A stretch of 64,000 nt of DNA. Origin: Shewanella algidipiscicola (GTDB lineage: Bacteria > Pseudomonadota > Gammaproteobacteria > Enterobacterales > Shewanellaceae). The translations under genes and the position numbers were made by a program. The DNA is taken from the NCBI RefSeq assembly GCF_003605125.1, contig NZ_QPQT01000003.1, positions 186,001-250,000 on the forward strand. Reading direction: 5' to 3'. Of the stretch, positions 8,855-17,833 are shown in pieces. How positions within the stretch are numbered: the first letter of the stretch is position 1; every line of letters begins with the position of its first letter. The notes beneath the pieces were generated by a model. That model was not told the DNA's origin. It was given only the letters and a program-made list of their open reading frames with translations, and did not search any database.

Positions 8855-10163
8855 ATTTAAACAGCATAATCATAACGTCAATCCGTTTATGCCTGATGCC
8901 AGTGGTCAACTGGTTAGGGTGGTGGGCTTGACGCTGGAGGCCACCGGTTGCCGTGCATCGGTAGGCAGTTTGTGCAGTATTGCGACCATGGCCGGTGACC
9001 TTATTGCCGAGGTGGTCGGTTTTGACGATAAACTACTGTATTTAATGCCTGTTGAAGAGCTCAGAGGCGTGATGCCCGGCGCTAAAGTTACGCCATTGGG
9101 TGCGCAGGCTGGGCTCAATGTGGGCCTGTCCTTACTGGGACGAGTGCTCGATGGTAACGGTGCGCCACTCGATGGCTTAGGCCATCTGCATACCGACCAA
9201 AAAGCCCCGCGTCATGCCGCGCCCATTAATCCATTGGCACGGCGGGCGATCACCGAGCCGCTCGATGTTGGCGTACGCGCCATCAATGCGATGCTGACCG
9301 TCGGTAAGGGACAACGTATGGGGCTGTTTGCCGGCTCTGGCGTCGGTAAAAGTGTGCTGTTGGGTATGATGACCCGTGGGACTACCGCCGATATCATTGT
9401 CGTAGGCTTAGTTGGCGAACGTGGCCGTGAGGTGAAAGAGTTTATCGAAGAGATCTTAGGTGAAGAGGGGCGAGCCCGCTCTGTGGTGGTGGCCGCCCCT
9501 GCCGATACCTCACCGTTAATGCGGCTGCGCGCCTGTGAAACATCGACCCGTATCGCCGAGTATTTTCGCGATTTGGGCTATAACGTCTTACTGTTAATGG
9601 ACAGTCTGACTCGTTATGCGCAGGCGCAACGTGAAATTGCACTGGCCGTCGGTGAGCCACCAGCCACCAAGGGCTATCCGCCCTCGGTGTTTGCCAAGTT
9701 ACCTAAGTTAGTGGAACGGGCCGGTAATGGTGGTGTTGGACAAGGTTCGATCACCGCGTTTTATACTGTGCTCACCGAAGGTGATGACTTACAAGATCCT
9801 ATAGCCGACTCGGCGCGAGCGATCCTCGACGGTCATATTGTGCTATCACGTGCCTTGGCCGATTCGGGCCATTACCCTGCTATCGATGTCGAGGCATCCA
9901 TTAGCCGTGTGGCGCCTATGGTGATCAGTGAAGCCCACTTAGAAGCCACTCGCCGAGTTAAACAGATGTACTCCTTATATCAACAAAACCGTGACTTGAT
10001 CTCGATTGGTGCTTATACCCAGGGCAGCGATCCGCGTATCGATAACGCCATTCGCCTGCAACCGGCAATGAACGCTTTTTTACGTCAAACGATGAAAGAG
10101 TCGCTCAGCTTTGACAGTTGCGCCTTGATGTTAGGCCAACTGAGTGCCCAATGTCAGGGGTAG
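8823..10163 (+). CDS. fliI: Flagellar export ATPase FliI
   Basis: FliI is the hexameric ATPase that, with FliH and FliJ, supports proton-driven flagellar protein export. It is an F1-beta relative with Walker [12 protein letters not shown] (167-177), [10 protein letters not shown], and Walker [13 protein letters not shown]. The frame can be extended to an ATG at 8775, but I chose the ATG at 8823. It has AAGG at a normal distance and gives a 446-residue protein, the family size, with only a 32-base overlap with fliH. The extra upstream residues are arginine-rich and not family-like. Confidence 0.93.
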   Translation: MQTRQHQLLNKFKQHNHNVNPFMPDASGQLVRVVGLTLEATGCRASVGSLCSIATMAGDLIAEVVGFDDKLLYLMPVEELRGVMPGAKVTPLGAQAGLNVGLSLLGRVLDGNGAPLDGLGHLHTDQKAPRHAAPINPLARRAITEPLDVGVRAINAMLTVGKGQRMGLFAGSGVGKSVLLGMMTRGTTADIIVVGLVGERGREVKEFIEEILGEEGRARSVVVAAPADTSPLMRLRACETSTRIAEYFRDLGYNVLLLMDSLTRYAQAQREIALAVGEPPATKGYPPSVFAKLPKLVERAGNGGVGQGSITAFYTVLTEGDDLQDPIADSARAILDGHIVLSRALADSGHYPAIDVEASISRVAPMVISEAHLEATRRVKQMYSLYQQNRDLISIGAYTQGSDPRIDNAIRLQPAMNAFLRQTMKESLSFDSCALMLGQLSAQCQG

Positions 10164-10215
10164 CGATTATCCCTGTATGCGATAGATGCCCTCGTTTGAT
10201 GATATAGAGGATGTG

Positions 10216-10662
10216 ATGGCAAAACATGATCCACTCGATACCGTGCTTAAATTGGCGCTCGACGCCGAAGAGCAAGCGTCACTGCAGCTGCGCTCTGCGC
10301 AGATGGTGCTGCAAAAATGCCAGCAGCAACTAAGCGCATTACAACAGTACCGTCTCGATTACATGAAACAGATGGAGCAGCAACAGGGACAGGTGATAAG
10401 TGCAAGTAATTATCATCAGTTTCATCAGTTTATCCGTCAAATTGATGAGGCGATCACTAAACAACATTTTGCCGTCAATGAGTCAGATAAACAGCGTCAA
10501 ATTGGCCAGCAAGCGTGGCAAGTTAAACAGCAAAAGCGTAAAGCGGTGGAGCTGCTACTTGAGCGCAAGGCGCATAAGCGGCAACTTGCCGAATTAAAGC
10601 AAGAACAAAAGATGATTGATGAGTTTGCCTCTCAGCAATTTTTTAGAAAACCTCAACGTTAG
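10216..10662 (+). CDS. fliJ: Flagellar export chaperone FliJ
   Basis: FliJ is the coiled-coil stalk that sits in the FliI ring and cycles chaperones during export. The 148-residue product is almost entirely helical, glutamine- and lysine-rich, and of normal FliJ length. I chose the ATG at 10216, which has GAGG (10207-10210) before it, over an in-frame ATG 30 bases upstream that lacks a binding site. It closes the fliEFGHIJ operon. Confidence 0.88.
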   Translation: MAKHDPLDTVLKLALDAEEQASLQLRSAQMVLQKCQQQLSALQQYRLDYMKQMEQQQGQVISASNYHQFHQFIRQIDEAITKQHFAVNESDKQRQIGQQAWQVKQQKRKAVELLLERKAHKRQLAELKQEQKMIDEFASQQFFRKPQR

Positions 10663-10729
10663 GTGCCTCAGTCGCCGCAATATTGCTCTTCATTAAAAAT
10701 AATCATCAGACAAGGCAATAACTTAACAG

Positions 10730-10746
10730 TTGGCGCTTTATTTGCA
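10730..10746 (+). promoter_or_regulatory. Sigma-54 promoter of the fliK operon
   Basis: The sequence TTGGCGCTTTATTTGCA has GG at 10732-10733 and GC at 10744-10745, 12 bases apart. It differs from consensus by one base in the -24 element (TGGCGC for TGGCAC). It lies 106 bases before the fliK ATG and is the only promoter-like element seen in the 189 bp fliJ-fliK gap. Confidence 0.72.
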
Positions 10747-10851
10747 TTGTTTATCAAAATACTAATTTCTTATCGGCAGTACGACCGAATAATTGACACT
10801 AAAAGCGTGACATAAGCGCCGCGTGTTACGCGTAACAGTGTTGGAGGATTT

Positions 10852-12198
10852 ATGCCACAAATGAATAGCGTGCTGTTATCTAAAGCGGATACCGCAGGCG
10901 ATAAATTAGGTTTGCAACCCAACAAATCTAGTGCTAACAGCTCGAAAAATAACGACTTTTCGACGGCGTTAGCGCAAGCGTCAGCCGATAATGGCTCAAG
11001 TCATAAAACCCAAGGCCCTTCTGAAGCCGATAAGATAACGCATGACACTCAACAGGTCGTGGCAGCGGATGAGCAACAAGACGAGGATAATGACGTCGCC
11101 AATGTGTTGGCGCAAATTAACTGGGCGACACAGTTAGCGGAAAACCAGGAACTTGCCGACGGCGGCGTGCCATTGCCACCCGATGCAGAATTAGGCTCAG
11201 AGCTGAAGCTGTCAAGTGAGACGAGTACCGACGAGCTGTTAGCTAGCCTAACTCAATCCCAACTAGAGGTGCTTGAGAGTCAAACTGGCCTGAGTCAGGC
11301 ACAGTTAGCGCAATTGCCGCCGCAAATGATGGCGGCGTTAATGGAGGGATCGCAGCAGGGTAACAGTACTGCTTTTAATGCCTTAGTCGAGCAGGCCAAC
11401 ACGTTTTTAGCCGCGCAGGGGGCGGTTAACCATGGTCTCGGTGCTAACAGTCTTGGGGCTAAGATGGGCGGCGACGATGCTAAATCGAGTTTGGGTGGAG
11501 CTCAATCTGGCGTTTCTCCAGAGCTTAAACCTGACGCCGCCGGGCAAATAACCGCCAAAGTGCAAGCTCAAGCGGACGCTAATGCAAGTGCTGGCAATGA
11601 GCTTAAAAATGCTAAGTTAATGGTCACTATGGCCGCAAAGGGTGATATCGCCGACAATGGCGTTAACGAGTTAAAGCCCACATCATCGACCATGACATCG
11701 ACTCCTTTTGCGCGAGCCGAGGCACCAGCCCAGTATCAAGTCTCCATTCGACCGCAAGGTGAGCCTGCACAGCAGATGCAGGAGATGATTCAAAAGTTTT
11801 CCCCGGTCATGCGGCAACAATTGATCGCTATGGTCAGCCAAGGGGTGCAACATGCAGAGATCCGACTCGACCCGCCAGAGCTTGGGCAGATGATGGTGCG
11901 TATTCAAGTACAGGGCGATCAGACCCAAGTGCAGTTTCAGGTGATGCAACATCAGACCAAAGATCTGGTCGAACAGGCGATCCCACGCTTACGTGAGATG
12001 CTGGCCGAACAAGGAATGCAGTTGACAGACAGTAATGTGTCGCAAGGCGGTGGTGGCCGAGAGCAAGGTGAAGCCGATGGCTCAGGCCATCAAAATGGCA
12101 CCTCAGCATCGGATGTGGATGAAATATCAACAGATGAAAGCTTATTGGCCGCGAATAATGCAACAAGTTACCGCTCAGGTATAGATTATTACGCATAA
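10852..12198 (+). CDS. fliK: Flagellar hook-length control protein FliK
   Basis: FliK is the secreted ruler that sets hook length and switches FlhB to filament-type export. The 448-residue protein has a low-complexity N-terminal region rich in Ala, Gln, Ser and Asp (about 1-285). The conserved FliK C-terminal domain (about 300-400) contains the AEIRLDPPELGQMMVRI and QVQFQVMQHQTKDLVE patterns that contact FlhB. The start ATG follows TTGGAGGA. A second FliK-like protein is encoded at 31571-33406. Confidence 0.9.
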   Translation: MPQMNSVLLSKADTAGDKLGLQPNKSSANSSKNNDFSTALAQASADNGSSHKTQGPSEADKITHDTQQVVAADEQQDEDNDVANVLAQINWATQLAENQELADGGVPLPPDAELGSELKLSSETSTDELLASLTQSQLEVLESQTGLSQAQLAQLPPQMMAALMEGSQQGNSTAFNALVEQANTFLAAQGAVNHGLGANSLGAKMGGDDAKSSLGGAQSGVSPELKPDAAGQITAKVQAQADANASAGNELKNAKLMVTMAAKGDIADNGVNELKPTSSTMTSTPFARAEAPAQYQVSIRPQGEPAQQMQEMIQKFSPVMRQQLIAMVSQGVQHAEIRLDPPELGQMMVRIQVQGDQTQVQFQVMQHQTKDLVEQAIPRLREMLAEQGMQLTDSNVSQGGGGREQGEADGSGHQNGTSASDVDEISTDESLLAANNATSYRSGIDYYA

Positions 12199-12274
12199 GC
12201 AGGTAACCTATAGGGTTATTGATTCCTCCACTTAGTGTAGGCGCTTAAAAAGTGGCGTGTGATAGGAAATAAAC

Positions 12275-12796
12275 ATGGCAGAAGAAGAATCGTTACAACT
12301 GGAACAGAATGCGCCGCTCAAAAGCAAAAAGAAGCTGATTATTTTTGCCTCTGTAGGACTTGTCGTTCTCCTTGGTGTGGTCATCGCGTTATGGTTGTTA
12401 TTGGGGACGAGTGACTCATCCGATAATGAACCGATTGATGATACCTCTGTAGAACAAGTCGCTCCCGCTAATAGTGGTGAAGCGTTTTATGTCGGCATGC
12501 CTCGGCCGTTTCTATTCAACCTGCCAGGGCAAAACCGTGCACGTATAGTCGAGATAAAAGTGCAGTTAATGGTGCGAGGCGCTGACGATGATGTGTTACT
12601 GAAGAAACACATTCCATTAATCGAAGATGCGCTTTTAACGACTTTTAGTAGTGCCAATGTGCAAAAGTTAAGTTCGTTAGCGGGTAAAGATGAGCTACGA
12701 CAACTGGCACTGCTGAATGTGCAAAACACATTGCAGCCTGTGACCGGGCGTAAAGTGGTCGAACGGGTACTCTTTACTGGATTTGTAATGCAGTGA
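12275..12796 (+). CDS. fliL: Flagellar basal-body-associated protein FliL
   Basis: FliL is a single-pass inner-membrane protein that forms a ring round the stator units. The 173-residue product has one N-terminal membrane segment (about 21-45) followed by an acidic linker and the periplasmic stomatin-like domain (about 70-173). It sits between fliK and fliM in the usual order. Confidence 0.92.
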   Translation: MAEEESLQLEQNAPLKSKKKLIIFASVGLVVLLGVVIALWLLLGTSDSSDNEPIDDTSVEQVAPANSGEAFYVGMPRPFLFNLPGQNRARIVEIKVQLMVRGADDDVLLKKHIPLIEDALLTTFSSANVQKLSSLAGKDELRQLALLNVQNTLQPVTGRKVVERVLFTGFVMQ

Positions 12797-12835
12797 TGCT
12801 AGCGGCAATCTTGATTAACCAGGTAGGGCAATATT

Positions 12836-13864
12836 GTGAGTGATCTATTAAGCCAAGACGAAATCGATGCGTTATTACATGGTGTCGATGACGTTGATGA
12901 AGATGAGGCAAGTGATAACGAGCTAGATGCGCGATCCTATGACTTTTCTTCTCAAGATCGTATTGTCCGTGGCCGGATGCCGACCCTTGAGATCGTTAAC
13001 GAACGTTTTGCGCGCCATTTACGCATCAGCATGTTTAATATGATGCGCCGTGCGGCAGAAGTGTCGATTAATGGCGTGCAGATGCTCAAGTTTGGTGAAT
13101 ATGTGCATACCCTATTTGTGCCCACTAGCCTTAATATGGTGCGTTTTAGCCCACTAAAAGGTACCGCCTTGATCACCATGGAAGCCCGTCTGGTGTTTAT
13201 TTTGGTGGATAACTTCTTTGGTGGTGATGGCCGTTTTCATGCCAAGATTGAGGGGCGAGAATTTACCCCCACCGAACGGCGTATCGTGCAACTGCTGCTT
13301 AAAATTATCTTCGAAGATTATAAAGAAGCTTGGGCACCTGTCATGGATGTCGAGTTTGATTATCTTGACTCTGAAGTGAACCCCGCGATGGCCAACATTG
13401 TTAGCCCTACCGAAGTGGTGGTGGTGAGTTCGTTTCATATCGAAGTCGACGGAGGTGGGGGCGATTTTCATATTACCATGCCTTACTCGATGATAGAGCC
13501 GATTCGCGAGTTGCTTGATGCGGGTGTACAAAGTGATACCCAAGACACAGACATGCGCTGGTCGCAAGCCTTAAAAGATGAAATCATGGACGTCAAAGTG
13601 GGCATCGATGCCACGATTGTCGAAAAAGAGATGTCCTTGAAGAGCGTACTGAGCTTAAAGGCGGGCGATATTATTCCTATTGAAATGCCTGAGCACATAG
13701 TCATGCGGGTCGAAGACTTGCCGACTTATCGTTGTAAACTTGGGCGTTCAAGAGAAAATTTAGCCTTAAATATTCGGGAAAAAATCCCACGGCCTGAAAC
13801 GGTGAAAAGCGAATTACAGCTAGTGACCAAAAAGGGTAAGGCACGAGAGATTGGTAATATCTAG
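12836..13864 (+). CDS. fliM: Flagellar motor switch protein FliM
   Basis: FliM forms the middle of the C-ring and binds phosphorylated CheY. The first 20 residues hold the CheY-docking motif (LLSQDEIDALLHG), followed by an acidic linker, the CheC-like middle domain (about 45-230) and the SpoA-like C-terminal domain that binds FliN. Length (342 residues) is typical. The start is GTG with GGTAGGG upstream. The docking motif resembles both the CheZ tail and three repeats in the CheA linker of this window. Confidence 0.96.
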   Translation: MSDLLSQDEIDALLHGVDDVDEDEASDNELDARSYDFSSQDRIVRGRMPTLEIVNERFARHLRISMFNMMRRAAEVSINGVQMLKFGEYVHTLFVPTSLNMVRFSPLKGTALITMEARLVFILVDNFFGGDGRFHAKIEGREFTPTERRIVQLLLKIIFEDYKEAWAPVMDVEFDYLDSEVNPAMANIVSPTEVVVVSSFHIEVDGGGGDFHITMPYSMIEPIRELLDAGVQSDTQDTDMRWSQALKDEIMDVKVGIDATIVEKEMSLKSVLSLKAGDIIPIEMPEHIVMRVEDLPTYRCKLGRSRENLALNIREKIPRPETVKSELQLVTKKGKAREIGNI

Positions 13865-13918
13865 TTAATCCGAGTTTAGGTTAGTTAACCATTATTTGAG
13901 TTTTAAAGGTAAAAAGTG

Positions 13919-14302
13919 ATGAGCACAGAAGATACAGGTGATGATTGGGCTGCAGCAATGGCTGAGCAGGCGATTGAAGAAGCTCAAGCAGTTGAATTAG
14001 AAGAATTAGCCGACAGTTCTAAACCGCTAACCGAAGAGGAAGCGGCCAAACTCGATACCATTATGGATATTCCTGTGACCATCTCGATGGAAGTGGGGCG
14101 CAGTTTTATTAATATCCGTAACTTGCTGCAGTTGAACCAAGGCTCGGTGGTTGAGTTAGACCGTGTCGCTGGTGAACCCTTAGATGTTATGGTCAACGGC
14201 ACCTTAGTTGCCCACGGCGAAGTGGTTGTGGTCAATGATAAATTTGGTATTCGATTGACCGACGTCATTAGCCAAACCGAACGCATTAAAAAGCTTAAGT
14301 GA
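13919..14302 (+). CDS. fliN: Flagellar motor switch protein FliN
   Basis: FliN is the bottom ring of the C-ring and the docking site for FliH. The product (127 residues from this ATG) has an acidic, variable N-terminal half and a SpoA domain (about 45-127; IPVTISMEVGRSFINIRNLL). A GTG immediately before the ATG (13916) is an equally spaced alternative start. AAAGG at 13905-13909 serves either. Confidence 0.95.
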   Translation: MSTEDTGDDWAAAMAEQAIEEAQAVELEELADSSKPLTEEEAAKLDTIMDIPVTISMEVGRSFINIRNLLQLNQGSVVELDRVAGEPLDVMVNGTLVAHGEVVVVNDKFGIRLTDVISQTERIKKLK

Positions 14303-14312
14303 GGCAAGGTTA

Positions 14313-14699
14313 ATGGGAATGTCATTATCGATGCCAATGATGGCAAGTGCAATAACCAGCACCGCAACACAGGCTACAGCAGAGCGAGAACCGGCATTAA
14401 ATACCATGGCGAATATGCTTGGTGGGCTTATTCTCGTTATCGTGCTGATCTTTTTATTGGCTTATGTGGTGAAGCGCCTCAAGTTAGTGCCTACCAGCCA
14501 TGGAGTGCTTAAGACGGTGGCAGTTACCCCATTAGGCCAAAAGGAGAAAATGGTTTTAGTGGAGGTTGAAGGGCAGCAATATCTGTTGGGCGTGACCAGT
14601 CATCAGGTGACCCTTATCGATAAACTTGAGACGCCTGTGACAGTATCACAAGACTCTTTTGCCAGCCGATTACGTCAAGCTAAATCATCACAATTATGA
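14313..14699 (+). CDS. fliO: Flagellar export gate assembly protein FliO
   Basis: FliO is a small membrane protein that assists assembly of the FliP ring. The 128-residue product has one clear membrane segment (about 35-56, [18 protein letters not shown]) and a cytoplasmic C-terminal domain. The stop overlaps the fliP ATG by 4 bases. Confidence 0.9.
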   Translation: MGMSLSMPMMASAITSTATQATAEREPALNTMANMLGGLILVIVLIFLLAYVVKRLKLVPTSHGVLKTVAVTPLGQKEKMVLVEVEGQQYLLGVTSHQVTLIDKLETPVTVSQDSFASRLRQAKSSQL

Positions 14700-15445
14700 A
14701 ACGGATTATCCTCCTCGTTAGCTTAATTAGCGCCTTATTACTGCCTCAGTTAGCGTGGGCGCAAGAGGGTATTTTACCCGCGGTAACGGTCACGACAGGG
14801 GCCGACGGCGCCACGCAATATTCTGTAACTATGCAGATATTGTTGTTAATGACCGCACTGAGCTTTTTACCCGCGATGGTGATAATGCTGACCTCTTTTA
14901 CGCGCATTATTGTGGTGTTATCGATACTACGCCAAGCGATTGGTCTGCAGCAAACCCCGTCAAATCAGGTACTGATTGGCATGAGTCTGTTTATGACTTT
15001 CTTCATTATGGCACCGGTATTTGACAAGATTTACGCTAATGCCGTACAGCCTTACATGGATGAAACCCTCACCATAGAGCAGGCGTTTGAGACGGGTAAA
15101 GCGCCACTGAAAGCCTTTATGCTGTCACAAACTCGCCTGACTGATCTGCAAACCTTTGTCGAGATCTCGGGTTACCAAAACATTGATACCCCAGAAGATG
15201 CGCCCATGAGCGTGTTAATCCCCGCATTTATTACCAGTGAGTTAAAAACCGCTTTTCAGATTGGTTTTATGTTATTTGTGCCATTCTTGGTTCTCGACTT
15301 AGTGGTCGCCAGTATCTTAATGGCCATGGGGATGATGATGTTGTCGCCGATGATTGTATCGCTGCCTTTTAAAATCATGTTGTTTGTGTTGGTTGATGGT
15401 TGGAGTCTAGTGATGGGCACCTTAGCCAATAGTTTTGGGATTTAG
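14696..15445 (+). CDS. fliP: Flagellar export gate protein FliP
   Basis: FliP is the main component of the FliPQR export channel. The 249-residue protein has a cleavable signal peptide (cleavage likely after AWA, residue 22), as is known for FliP, then four membrane segments. The family signature [21 protein letters not shown] follows the second. It is translationally coupled to fliO. Confidence 0.96.
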   Translation: MKRIILLVSLISALLLPQLAWAQEGILPAVTVTTGADGATQYSVTMQILLLMTALSFLPAMVIMLTSFTRIIVVLSILRQAIGLQQTPSNQVLIGMSLFMTFFIMAPVFDKIYANAVQPYMDETLTIEQAFETGKAPLKAFMLSQTRLTDLQTFVEISGYQNIDTPEDAPMSVLIPAFITSELKTAFQIGFMLFVPFLVLDLVVASILMAMGMMMLSPMIVSLPFKIMLFVLVDGWSLVMGTLANSFGI

Positions 15446-15453
15446 GAGCACCT

Positions 15454-15723
15454 ATGTCACCCGAAGCCCTGATTGATATCTTTCGTGAAGCCTTGGCCGT
15501 CATCGTTACCATAGTGTCGATGATCATTGTGCCAGGTTTAGTGGTCGGGTTAGTGGTGGCGGTATTCCAAGCGGCGACATCGATAAATGAGCAGACATTA
15601 AGTTTTCTGCCTAGGCTGCTTACGACCTTGTTGGCACTAATGTTTCTAGGACATCTGTTAGTGCAAACCATGATGGAGTTCTTTTTTGAAATGGTCGACA
15701 TGATCCCCATGGTCGTTGGCTAA
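15454..15723 (+). CDS. fliQ: Flagellar export gate protein FliQ
   Basis: FliQ wraps the FliP/FliR channel. The 89-residue protein consists of two hydrophobic helical hairpins and carries the family signature around AVFQAATSINEQTLSFLPR. It is 8 bases downstream of fliP, with a GGAG binding site. Confidence 0.96.
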   Translation: MSPEALIDIFREALAVIVTIVSMIIVPGLVVGLVVAVFQAATSINEQTLSFLPRLLTTLLALMFLGHLLVQTMMEFFFEMVDMIPMVVG

Positions 15724-15810
15724 CATGACCGTTTATTCTGCCATATTTAACCCTGATCAGTTGAGTATGGTTAGGTTACGCCCGGAAGTTGGTTAAGCGG
15801 TGAGGCGAAT

Positions 15811-16608
15811 ATGGAAATATTAATGTCCACCATTATGGAAACCATTTCCGCTTATATGTGGCCGCTTTACCGGGTGTCCAGTATGTTGATGGTGATGGCT
15901 GTTTTTGGCGCTAATACCACCTCAGTGCGGATCCGTCTCTTGTTGTCTGTGGCAATAACCTTTGCCATTGCTCCTGTGTTACCCGTTAATACCGATGTGG
16001 AACTGTTTTCATTAGCGGCTGTATTTGTCACCGCGCAGCAGATAGTGATCGGTGTGGCGATGGGATTTGTTACCTTGTTAATCATGCAAACGTTTGTGTT
16101 AACAGGCCAAATTATCGGTATGCAAACCAGCTTAGGTTTCGCTTCAATGGTGGATCCCAGTTCCGGCCAGCAGACACCTGTGGTGGGTAACTTTTTTCTA
16201 TTGCTAACCACTATGATTTTTCTTGCTATCGACGGCCATCTCGTGATGATCCGCATGCTGGTCGCTAGCTTTGACACCATCCCCGTATCGAATCAAGGTA
16301 TTTCTATCGCCAGTTACCGTCAACTGGCTGAGTGGGGCAGTTATATGTTTGGCGCCGCGCTGACCATGTCTATTTCGGCGATTGTGGCGTTGCTATTGAT
16401 TAACTTAGCGTTTGGGGTCATGACCCGCGCCTCACCGCAACTCAATATTTTTGCAATTGGCTTTCCGGTTACCATGGTCGGTGGTTTGGTGATTTTATGG
16501 CTTACTTTAACGCCCATTATGGCGCATTTCGATGAAGTCTGGCGCTCGGCGCAGTTATTGCTGTGTGATGTGGTGCAGTTACAGTGTCGTGCTGATGGGA
16601 GCTTCTAA
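15811..16608 (+). CDS. fliR: Flagellar export gate protein FliR
   Basis: FliR completes the FliPQR gate. The 265-residue protein has about six hydrophobic helices and the pattern GMQTSLGFASMVDPSSGQQ typical of FliR. The 87 bp gap after fliQ contains no promoter that I recognise. The stop overlaps the flhB start by one base. Confidence 0.95.
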   Translation: MEILMSTIMETISAYMWPLYRVSSMLMVMAVFGANTTSVRIRLLLSVAITFAIAPVLPVNTDVELFSLAAVFVTAQQIVIGVAMGFVTLLIMQTFVLTGQIIGMQTSLGFASMVDPSSGQQTPVVGNFFLLLTTMIFLAIDGHLVMIRMLVASFDTIPVSNQGISIASYRQLAEWGSYMFGAALTMSISAIVALLLINLAFGVMTRASPQLNIFAIGFPVTMVGGLVILWLTLTPIMAHFDEVWRSAQLLLCDVVQLQCRADGSF

Positions 16609-17741
16609 TGGCAGAAAATGATTCTAGCCAAGAAAAAACCGAAGAAGCCACCTCCAGAAAGCGCCAACAGGCGCGTGATAAAGGCCAGGTTGCCCGCTCA
16701 AAAGAGCTAGGTACTTCTGCGGTGCTCATGTCGGCGGCATTTGGGTTTGTCATAGTGGGCCCTGACTTAGGCGTGGCGCTTATCAATGTAATGAAAAAGC
16801 TGTTCACCATGGAGCGCGCGGCGATTTTCGATACCAATAGCATGTACAACGTGTGGGAGCTGGTGCTGCGTGAGTTGGCAATGCCAATGGCGATTTTTAT
16901 CGTGTTTTTGGCTGTGGTAGCCTTTTTGGGCAACATCGTTATCGGAGGGATCACCTTTTCAGTGAAAGCCTTTATGCCTAAAGCGAGCAAAATGAACCCA
17001 GTTAGCGGCTTTAAACGTATGTTTGGTGTGCAAGCGTTAGTGGAATTAACCAAGGGAATTGCAAAGTTTTCTGTGGTCGCTATGATGGCGTACTTTTTAC
17101 TGTATTACTATTTCGTCGATATCTTAACTCTGTCACAAGGGCACCTACCGGGTAATGTTTATAATGCGTTAGATCTGCTGATATGGATGTTTATTATTTT
17201 ATGTTCATCGACAGTGATCATTGTCGCTATCGACGTGCCGTTTCAAATTTGGAACCACAGCAAACAGCTGCGCATGACTAAGCAAGAGATCAAAGACGAA
17301 TATAAAGATACCGAAGGGCAACCCGAAGTTAAGGGGCGGGTGCGGCAGATGCAGCGTGAGATGGCGCAGCGTCGCATGATGACCGAAGTCCCTAATGCCG
17401 ACGTGATAGTGGTCAATCCTGATCACTATGCGGTGGCGATTAAATATGATGTCACTAAGGCCGCTGTGCCCTATGTGCTGGCTAAAGGGGTCGATGAGGT
17501 TGCCTTTAAGATACGTGAAATTGCCAGAGAGCACGAGGTGGCTATCGTATCTGCGCCACCGCTGGCACGGGCGATTTATCATACGACTAAGATAGAGCAA
17601 GAGATCCCTGAAGGGCTCTTCACCGCAGTTGCTCAGGTATTGGCCTATGTCTTTCAGTTGAAGCAATATCAACAAAAAGGCGGTAAGCGACCCACACCCG
17701 TGCCGTTAAATCAGCCTATTCCCGATGAGCTGAAATATTAG
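16608..17741 (+). CDS. flhB: Flagellar export gate/substrate-switch protein FlhB
   Basis: FlhB wraps the export gate and changes substrate class after autocleavage. The 377-residue protein has four membrane segments (about 35-210) and the cytoplasmic domain. The cleavage tetrapeptide is NPDH (270-273), not the textbook NPTH. Asn and Pro, between which the chain breaks, are kept, so cleavage is still expected. The C-terminal tail is proline-rich. A separate FlhB C-terminal-domain protein is encoded at 31238-31558. Confidence 0.95.
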   Translation: MAENDSSQEKTEEATSRKRQQARDKGQVARSKELGTSAVLMSAAFGFVIVGPDLGVALINVMKKLFTMERAAIFDTNSMYNVWELVLRELAMPMAIFIVFLAVVAFLGNIVIGGITFSVKAFMPKASKMNPVSGFKRMFGVQALVELTKGIAKFSVVAMMAYFLLYYYFVDILTLSQGHLPGNVYNALDLLIWMFIILCSSTVIIVAIDVPFQIWNHSKQLRMTKQEIKDEYKDTEGQPEVKGRVRQMQREMAQRRMMTEVPNADVIVVNPDHYAVAIKYDVTKAAVPYVLAKGVDEVAFKIREIAREHEVAIVSAPPLARAIYHTTKIEQEIPEGLFTAVAQVLAYVFQLKQYQQKGGKRPTPVPLNQPIPDELKY

Positions 17742-17777
17742 CGTGGTGTTTGCTGTAGCTAGGTGACTGCAAGTAGG

Positions 17778-17794
17778 TTGGCGCGCTTTTTGCT
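17778..17794 (+). promoter_or_regulatory. Sigma-54 promoter upstream of flhA
   Basis: The sequence TTGGCGCGCTTTTTGCT has GG at 17780-17781 and GC at 17792-17793, 12 bases apart. It lies in the 92-base flhB-flhA gap, 40 bases before the flhA ATG. It probably drives flhA-flhF-flhG-fliA and possibly the chemotaxis genes beyond. Confidence 0.75.
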
Positions 17795-17833
17795 GTTAAC
17801 CGTTCAGATGTCAAAGTTCAGGCGCTAAAATTG

